This document shows, piece after piece, positions 5,954-10,224 of a DNA stretch of 10,224 bases. Position numbers and translations under genes: made by a program. Under the pieces are notes generated by a model. That model worked only from the letters and a program-made list of their open reading frames with translations, was not told the origin of the DNA and searched no databases. The stretch is from an uncultured Clostridia bacterium (GTDB taxonomy: Bacteria > Bacillota > Clostridia > Oscillospirales > Ruminococcaceae): NCBI GenBank assembly GCA_947381875.1, contig CANCXY010000113.1:1-10224 (forward strand), written 5' to 3'. Every line of letters begins with the position of its first letter. The stretch's first letter is position 1.

Positions 5954-5982
5954 TTGATTTCCACCCCCTCAATTCTTATAAT
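5954..5982 (+). promoter_or_regulatory. Promoter of the regulator-kinase operon
   Basis: TTGATT (5954-5959), 17-bp spacer, TATAAT (5977-5982). Transcription should start near 5989, leaving a leader of about 30 bases with ribosome binding site GGAAGGCGG before the GTG at 6019. No copy of the TTCACAC direct repeats found before the transporter operon is visible here, so the regulator may not control its own operon through that motif. Confidence 0.75.
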
Positions 5983-6018
5983 AGGGATACATTCAGTACA
6001 GGAAGGCGGTGGCCAATC

Positions 6019-6687
6019 GTGGCACATATTCTGGTCGTTGAGGATGAAAAAGCCATGCAGGAGATCATTGCGGACTACATGCGCAAAGGCGGCCACACCT
6101 GCCTGACCGCCGATGACGGCATAGACGCCCTCATGCTCCTGAAAAACAACCCCGTAGATTTGATGATATTAGATATTATGATGCCCCACCTGAGCGGGTT
6201 TTCCGTCTGCAAAACGGCAAGGGAAATGAGTGACCTCCCTATCATCCTGCTGACGGCCAGAAGCGGCGAGGACGATAAATTGGAAGGCTATAACCTGGGT
6301 GCTGACGACTATATGACAAAACCATTCAGCCCAAAAGTGCTGCTGGCAAAAGTGAACGCACTTTTGCGCCGCGCCTCTGCCGCCCCGGCGAACAGCCTGG
6401 ACGCCGGAAAAATTTCGGTCTTTCCGGCGTCTCATAAAGTCTTTGTGGACAGGCAGGAAATCACGCTGACCCACAAGGAATATGAACTGCTCCATTTCCT
6501 GATCTCCAACCCCAGCCGGATTTTCAGCCGGGAACAGTTATTGAACCGGGTATGGGGATACGACTTTGAGGGGACGACCCGGACCGTCGACACCCATATC
6601 AAGACCCTGCGCCAAAAATTAGGCGACGAAAGCAGGCACATTGTCACGCTTATCCGTTCCGGCTACAAATTCGAGGCGGCAATATGA
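6019..6687 (+). CDS. OmpR-family two-component response regulator
   Basis: A 222-residue DNA-binding response regulator. The receiver domain (about 2-115) has the acidic pair E8-D9, the phosphate-accepting D52 in MILDIMMP, T79 in LLTAR and K101 in MTKPF, all in the expected places. The C-terminal winged helix (about 126-220) is of the OmpR/PhoB type with EYELLHFL, the recognition-helix segment RTVDTHIKTLRQKLG and a final IRSGYKFE hairpin. The start is GTG at 6019, chosen because it gives the standard short N-terminus and follows GGAAGG. It overlaps the kinase gene by four bases (ATGA), so the two are translationally coupled. The likely target is the direct-repeat site before the transporter operon at 7834-7873. 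Confidence 0.96.
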   Translation: MAHILVVEDEKAMQEIIADYMRKGGHTCLTADDGIDALMLLKNNPVDLMILDIMMPHLSGFSVCKTAREMSDLPIILLTARSGEDDKLEGYNLGADDYMTKPFSPKVLLAKVNALLRRASAAPANSLDAGKISVFPASHKVFVDRQEITLTHKEYELLHFLISNPSRIFSREQLLNRVWGYDFEGTTRTVDTHIKTLRQKLGDESRHIVTLIRSGYKFEAAI

Positions 6688-7760
6688 AAACAGGATACAA
6701 CATGGAATTTTTTACGATCCGCAAAAAAATACTATGGGCTTCTAAATTGACCGGCACCCTACTGATTGTCTCCTATATCCTGCTTGACAGGCTGCCTGTA
6801 AGCAAAGACTGTTTCTTTATAATCTGGACAGCCTTTGTCGCGGCGCTTACCTGTGCGGTCGATCTGCTGATGGCCCATTTTATTTCAAAACCTGTCTCTG
6901 AACTGAACGAGGCGGCCCGGAGTATCGCGGAGCTGGATTTTTCCCATCCCTGTAAGGTTGTCAGCCTGGATGAATTCGGCGGGCTTTCCAAAAGCCTGAA
7001 CAGCATGGCGGAAAACCTTCAGCGGGCCTTTGCGGCATTGGAAGACGCGAACACACGGTTAGAACAGGATGTGGAGCAGAAAGAGCGGCTGTTATCCGAA
7101 CGGAAAGAGCTGGCGGACAACCTTTCCCACGAAATGAAAACGCCCCTGGGCGTTATACGCGCTTACGCCGAAGGCTTACAGGATGGGGCCGACGAGGAGA
7201 AGCGGCAAAGATATCTCTATGTCATCCTGTCGGAAACGGAGCGTATGAACCGCCTGATTACCACCCTGCTGGATCTGTCCGCGCTGGAAAACGGCGCTGC
7301 ACAGCTCCGCCCGGAACGGTTTGATTTTGTGGAACTTCTGGAAACGGTCGCGGGGCGTCTGCTGATCGACAGCCCCGACGCGGATTTTTCCCTGCAATAC
7401 GAGCTGCCTGAACATCCCGTCCATGTAAGCCTTGATAAAAGCCGCATGGAACAGGTTTTAGATAACCTGATCGTCAACGCCAAAAAGAATGTACGGCCGG
7501 GCGGGATCCTGAAACTGGATTTGATCGAAAAGGCCGGTATGCTGTATTTCTCCGTTTTTAACCAGGGGCCGCCGATTCCGCAGGAAGACCTCCCCAAAAT
7601 CTGGGCAAAATTCTATCGTGACAGGAACGCCGCATACAGGGGTTCGGGATTGGGGCTTGCCATTGTCGCACAGATTTTGTCTATGCAGCATATCGACTAT
7701 GGCGTTGAAAACAGGCAGGATGGCATCGTATTTTACTTTTCTGCACCTATCACAAAATAA
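6684..7760 (+). CDS. Sensor histidine kinase, short extracellular loop
   Basis: A 358-residue membrane kinase that should phosphorylate the preceding regulator. Two membrane spans at about 20-35 and 43-66 enclose a loop of only some 8 residues, followed by a HAMP domain (about 67-120), a short coiled coil, the H box with H149 (LSHEMKTPLG) and an ATPase domain with N box (DNLIVNAKKNV, 260-270), a G1-like NQGPPIP (293-299), F box around IWAKFYR (307-312) and G2 GSGLGLAIV (320-328). The G1 box lacks the second glycine of DXGXG but this NXGXPIP form is common among Firmicute kinases. With hardly any outside domain it probably senses its signal in the membrane or through a partner protein, as BceS-like kinases do. 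A strong terminator follows. Confidence 0.95.
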   Translation: MKTGYNMEFFTIRKKILWASKLTGTLLIVSYILLDRLPVSKDCFFIIWTAFVAALTCAVDLLMAHFISKPVSELNEAARSIAELDFSHPCKVVSLDEFGGLSKSLNSMAENLQRAFAALEDANTRLEQDVEQKERLLSERKELADNLSHEMKTPLGVIRAYAEGLQDGADEEKRQRYLYVILSETERMNRLITTLLDLSALENGAAQLRPERFDFVELLETVAGRLLIDSPDADFSLQYELPEHPVHVSLDKSRMEQVLDNLIVNAKKNVRPGGILKLDLIEKAGMLYFSVFNQGPPIPQEDLPKIWAKFYRDRNAAYRGSGLGLAIVAQILSMQHIDYGVENRQDGIVFYFSAPITK

Positions 7761-7777
7761 TCATTTCCTGTCATGGG

Positions 7778-7819
7778 AAAGGCTTCTGTTTCCAAATTGG
7801 ATAGAAGCCTTTTCTTTTT
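7778..7819 (+). terminator. Intrinsic terminator behind the kinase gene
   Basis: Stem AAAGGCTTCT (7778-7787) / AGAAGCCTTT (7803-7812), 10 perfect pairs, 15-base loop, then TTTC and five T. It separates the regulator-kinase operon from the transporter operon, which therefore needs its own promoter. Confidence 0.92.
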
Positions 7820-7833
7820 GCCCCGCAGCAGAT

Positions 7834-7887
7834 TTCACACCCGCTTCACACCGGCCTCACCGCAGCTTCAACGCACTGCTTTATCAT
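7834..7887 (+). promoter_or_regulatory. Direct-repeat operator and activated promoter of ABC operon
   Basis: Four heptamers start exactly 11 bases apart: TTCACAC (7834), TTCACAC (7845), CTCACCG (7856) and TTCAACG (7867). They are followed by a -10 candidate TATCAT (7882-7887). The place 17 bp upstream holds ACCGCA, not a -35 box. Tandem repeats with one-turn spacing that replace the -35 element are the hallmark of OmpR/PhoB-type activator sites, so this is the likely binding site of the response regulator encoded at 6019-6687. The match to that regulator is inferred from neighbourhood. Confidence 0.68.
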
Positions 7888-7899
7888 TCTTTGCAAAGA

Positions 7900-7961
7900 G
7901 AGGGGAACGCCCTTCCAAACCTCTTTATTTTGCATATCCCTGCGGCATGGGCGCTCCCCTC
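7900..7961 (+). promoter_or_regulatory. Structured 5' leader of the ABC operon mRNA
   Basis: GAGGGGAACGCCC (7900-7912) can pair with GGGCGCTCCCCTC (7949-7961): 12 of 13 positions pair, with one A-C mismatch. The 36-base loop can form a small inner hairpin (CCCTG / CATGGG). The stem would start within some six bases of the expected mRNA 5' end and ends nine bases before the AGGAGG of the small membrane protein gene. It may stabilise the mRNA or influence access to the ribosome binding site. Confidence 0.55.
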
Positions 7962-7983
7962 CAAAGCAAAGGAGGCGGCAAGT

Positions 7984-8130
7984 ATGTTTTTAGGTCTGCA
8001 ATGGTACTGGTGGCTGTTGATCGCGGCGGTGCTGCTCATCTCCATCCCCTTCAAAATCAAATTTCTCAGGTGGTGGACAAAGCGCCAGCAGAACAGGGAC
8101 CCGCGCAGGAAATGGGGTGAAGACGAGTGA
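7984..8130 (+). CDS. Small single-span membrane protein of ABC operon
   Basis: A 48-residue protein: MFLGLQWYWWLLIAAVLLIS, then a basic tail (KIKFLRWWTKRQQNR) and an acidic end (WGEDE). Residues 6-24 form one membrane span with an aromatic cluster WYWW at its start; the positive-inside rule puts the C-terminus in the cytoplasm. The ATG at 7984 is preceded by AAGGAGGCGG at ideal spacing, and the stop overlaps the GTG of the ATPase gene (GTGA), so it is the first gene of the transporter operon and is translationally coupled to the ATPase. I know no named family for it. A role as accessory subunit of the transporter or as partner of the short-loop kinase is possible but unproven. Confidence 0.8.
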   Translation: MFLGLQWYWWLLIAAVLLISIPFKIKFLRWWTKRQQNRDPRRKWGEDE

Positions 8131-8975
8131 TCGAGGTAAAAAACCTGACATTCTCCTACAGCAAGGACAAGCAGGCCCTTCACGGCCTGAATTTCACTGT
8201 GGAGGACGGCGAAATTTTCGGTTTTCTGGGTCCGAACGGCTCCGGGAAATCCACGACGCAGAAGATACTTACCGGGATATTAAAGGGGCACGGCGGAACG
8301 GTATCCCTGTTCGGACAGGATATCTCCGCCGCCCACGGACAGGCGTTTTTCCAGAAAGTCGGTGTCCTGTTTGAGTTCCCCTATCTGTACGCCAATTTGA
8401 GCGCCGTGGACAACCTGAATTACTTTGCCTCGTTCTATCCCAAAGAACAGCGGCGGGATGTATGGGAGCTGCTGGATACGCTGGAATTTAAGCCGGATTT
8501 TTTGAAAAAGCCTGTATCCTCCTACTCTAAAGGGATGCGCCAGCGGGTGAGCATGGCGCGGGCGCTCATCAGCAATCCCCGCCTGCTGTTCCTGGACGAA
8601 CCCACCAGCGGCCTTGACCCCTCCGGCGCAGTGCTGTTTCGGAAAATCATTGAACAGGAGCGCAAAAAGGGTACCACGGTGTTTGTCACCACCCACAACA
8701 TGCTGGACGCCGACCTTTTGTGCGACCGGGTGGCGTTCATCGCCAACGGGAACATCGCGGCCCTGGACAAGCCCAAACGCCTGAAAGAGAAAAACAGCGA
8801 CCGCCGGGTTGTCATTGACTACCTGTACCGGGGGCGGAGAGAGACGAGAACCATTGAGGCCCCGGAATTAGAGGCAGGCATCCCCTTTGCCCATGATGCG
8901 ATCGTCAGCATCCATTCCCAGGAACCGACTTTGGAGGACATGTTCATCCAGTACACGGGAAGGGGGCTTTCCTGA
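8127..8975 (+). CDS. ABC transporter ATP-binding protein (ABC-2/CcmA type)
   Basis: A 282-residue ATPase that powers the neighbouring permeases. Walker A is GPNGSGKST (35-43), the signature SKGMRQR (134-140), Walker B LLFLDEP (153-159) with the D-loop SGLD (161-164), and the switch histidine H190 (VTTHN). Where most relatives carry the Q-loop glutamine (PQE) this protein reads LFEFP, so the glutamine appears replaced by E83. Residues 205-282 are the usual C-terminal extension of drug- and antibiotic-exporting ABC-2 ATPases, ending in the conserved EPTLEDMFIQYTG. The start is GTG at 8127, overlapping the stop of the small membrane protein gene; the stop overlaps the permease start (TGATG). Substrate unknown; export is more likely than import because no binding protein is encoded. 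Confidence 0.95.
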   Translation: MIEVKNLTFSYSKDKQALHGLNFTVEDGEIFGFLGPNGSGKSTTQKILTGILKGHGGTVSLFGQDISAAHGQAFFQKVGVLFEFPYLYANLSAVDNLNYFASFYPKEQRRDVWELLDTLEFKPDFLKKPVSSYSKGMRQRVSMARALISNPRLLFLDEPTSGLDPSGAVLFRKIIEQERKKGTTVFVTTHNMLDADLLCDRVAFIANGNIAALDKPKRLKEKNSDRRVVIDYLYRGRRETRTIEAPELEAGIPFAHDAIVSIHSQEPTLEDMFIQYTGRGLS

Positions 8976-9968
8976 TGGGGAAATGCTTTTGCGCTCTGTT
9001 CAAAAAGGACTGCCGCATGTTGGCTTCGGGAAAGTTTTTCCTGATGACGATAGGCTTTCTCTCCCTCTATACGGCCTATGTAAATTTCGGCTATCTCCGC
9101 TTCATGCAGATGGAACCTTACAATGTATATTTGTACGACCCGGCGGGGACGCAGACGGAAAAATCCTCCCGGATACAAACTGTCCCCTCTATGGAAGCAA
9201 TAGACACCGCCCTTCTGTCCGACGCAAACGGCGTGGGGTTGGACGCCAGCGCCGGGGATGTGCGGGTGGTACTCTACAAAGGGGCGGAACACGTTGACCG
9301 CCACCGGGCGGACTACGCCCTTTCCCTGCTGCACCCTTCGGACGGGCATTCCCCGAAGATATTGGGCACCCATACGCCGGAACAAAAGGCGCGGAAGGAA
9401 ATCACATGCGAACTGCTGTTTTTTGAGCTGGCCGCCGTAGGGTTTTTAGGCATTGCCGCCGTACTGTTCAAAGAAAAAGGCATGGGCGTGATACGCGTCC
9501 ACGCCATCCTCCCGCTGCAAAAGGACCTGTTCCTCCTGTCCAAGCTCGCGGTGTTCCTGCTCTCCGACCTGGGCTTTGCGGTGCTGCTCACGCTGCTGAA
9601 CGTGGGCCTTGCCAGCGGGGCAGCGGTACTGCCCGCTGTCCTGCCTCCAAACGGCCATCCTCTCGCTGATGATGGCCCTGGTGGGGCTGCTCTGCGCCCT
9701 GCTGCTGAAAGATTTCCGTCAGTTTACATTGGCCTATCTGGTGATTGCTGTTTTTGCCGCGACCCCTGTATTTTTATCGGCCAATACGTCGGTCAAGTTT
9801 GGCTGGATCAATTATCATCCATTTTATCACGTTTATATGGGGATGAAAAGCGCTTACTTCGGAACGGCCATTTCGCCAATCTACTATATCGCTTCAGCAG
9901 CCGCAATCGTGTTGTTGTTCCTGACGGTACGGCTTGCGTTCCGCCGGGAAATCGGAAAGGAGGGATAA
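8975..9968 (+). pseudogene. ABC-2 permease with a single-base frameshift
   Basis: The first membrane subunit of the transporter. The initial frame gives a basic start (MGKCFCALFKKD), one span at about 20-41, an outside domain of about 100 residues (45-145) and further spans at about 150-167 and 183-213. After residue 223 this frame loses all hydrophobicity. The frame one base later continues the membrane protein with LQTAILSLMMALVGLL and three further spans, ending at the TAA 9966-9968, four bases before the next permease start. Removing one C at 9644 or 9645 (CTG-C-CTC) joins both parts into a 330-residue permease of normal plan. The first frame alone would read on to 10015. Causes: a true mutation, a sequencing error, or (least likely) programmed shifting. 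Confidence 0.8.
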
Positions 9969-9971
9969 GGT

Positions 9972-10224
9972 GTGAAAGGCTTACAATACCAGATAAAAAG
10001 CGTCCTGCGGGATAAATTCTGCCTGATGACATTCCTGCTGCCCATCCTGATTGCCGTGGCATTGAATTTTATGGGTTCCATTGATTTATCCAGCCTGGGA
10101 GAACTGCACTTCGGAGTGCTGGAAAACGGCCTGCCCCCTCAAACAACCGCATGGTTAGAGCGGTACGGCCCGGTGACAGCTTATGGGACACAGGAAGAAC
10201 TGACCGCCGCCATCAACGAACCGT
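9972..10224 (+). CDS. Second ABC-2 permease, N-terminal part
   Basis: The start of a further membrane protein that runs off the window; 84 residues are visible. The GTG at 9972 (reading MKGLQYQIKSVLRDKF) follows AAAGGAGGG at 7 bases. A membrane span lies at about 17-35 (LMTFLLPILIAVALNFMG), and the rest (SSLGELHFGVLENGLPP onward) is a hydrophilic outside domain of the kind seen between the first and second spans of ABC-2 permeases. It follows the first permease by three bases and should form a heterodimeric channel with it. The C-terminal half and any later genes cannot be judged. Confidence 0.85.
   Translation, partial: MKGLQYQIKSVLRDKFCLMTFLLPILIAVALNFMGSIDLSSLGELHFGVLENGLPPQTTAWLERYGPVTAYGTQEELTAAINEP

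Noticed and set aside
5663..6018. A mobile island inserted at the tRNA genes
   Set aside because: No integrase, no duplicated tRNA 3' end and no insertion-sequence features were seen in the window; the tRNA genes and terminator are intact.
7834..7873. A CRISPR or tandem-repeat array
   Set aside because: The repeats are 7-base units with 11-base phasing and total only 40 bases; they fit an activator binding site, not an array with spacers.
7618..8130. A 170-codon frame ending in the small membrane protein
   Set aside because: Its upstream part lies inside the kinase gene and crosses the terminator and operator; the ATG at 7984 with AGGAGG is the real start.
8819..9385. A 188-codon minus-strand frame across the ATPase-permease junction
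   Set aside because: It is antisense to two convincing coupled genes and shows no recognisable domain or ribosome binding site.
9644..10015. The tail of the first permease frame as a real C-terminus
   Set aside because: It is hydrophilic and irregular, and overlaps the start of the next permease; the frame one base later encodes the expected membrane spans.

Overview
The window looks like chromosome of a fairly GC-rich, low-pathway-complexity Firmicute of the class Clostridia. Support: consensus sigma-A promoters with 17-bp spacers, strong AGGAGG-type ribosome binding sites, zinc-type (four-cysteine) ribosomal proteins L28 and L32, a PDZ/radical-SAM DUF512 protein next to der and plsY, and an OmpR-type regulator, sensor kinase and ABC-2 transporter set typical of that group. 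I cannot name genus or species from sequence alone.

Layout. Positions 1-371 are intergenic: a GC-rich hairpin at the left edge, then the rpmB promoter with a near-perfect UP element. rpmB (L28, +) ends in a strong terminator and faces a convergent minus-strand block. Read in its own direction, that block runs rpmF (L32) - DUF512 radical-SAM-like protein - a 97-residue unknown membrane protein - der - plsY - GNAT acetyltransferase (positions 5245 down to 608). These are mostly translation, ribosome assembly and phospholipid synthesis genes. A triple-hairpin GC-rich intergenic repeat sits directly behind the DUF512 stop codon and shares sequence with the hairpin at the left edge. A divergent promoter region at about 5420-5620 serves rpmF leftward and a tRNA-Gln(CTG) / tRNA-Pro(CGG) pair rightward; the pair ends in a strong terminator.

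From 5950 to the right edge lies a signal-transduction and transport module. An OmpR-family response regulator and a short-loop sensor kinase (overlapping ATGA) form one operon with its own promoter and a clear terminator. Then comes a separate operon: a 48-residue single-span membrane protein, an ABC ATPase, an ABC-2 permease carrying an apparent single-base frameshift, and the start of a second ABC-2 permease cut by the window end. Upstream of this operon are four 11-bp-spaced direct repeats (consensus YTCAMNS-like, best copies TTCACAC) lying where a -35 box should be, just before a TATCAT -10. This is the arrangement expected of an operator for an OmpR/PhoB-type activator, so the simplest reading is that the kinase senses something at the membrane, the regulator binds these repeats, and the transporter is induced. 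The substrate is unknown; peptide antibiotic or other drug export is a guess from similar modules.

The most interesting points are the direct-repeat operator, the small membrane protein built into the transporter operon, the frameshift in the first permease, the structured 5' leader of the transporter mRNA, the rpmB UP element and the intergenic hairpin repeats. No CRISPR array, insertion sequence or integrase was seen.
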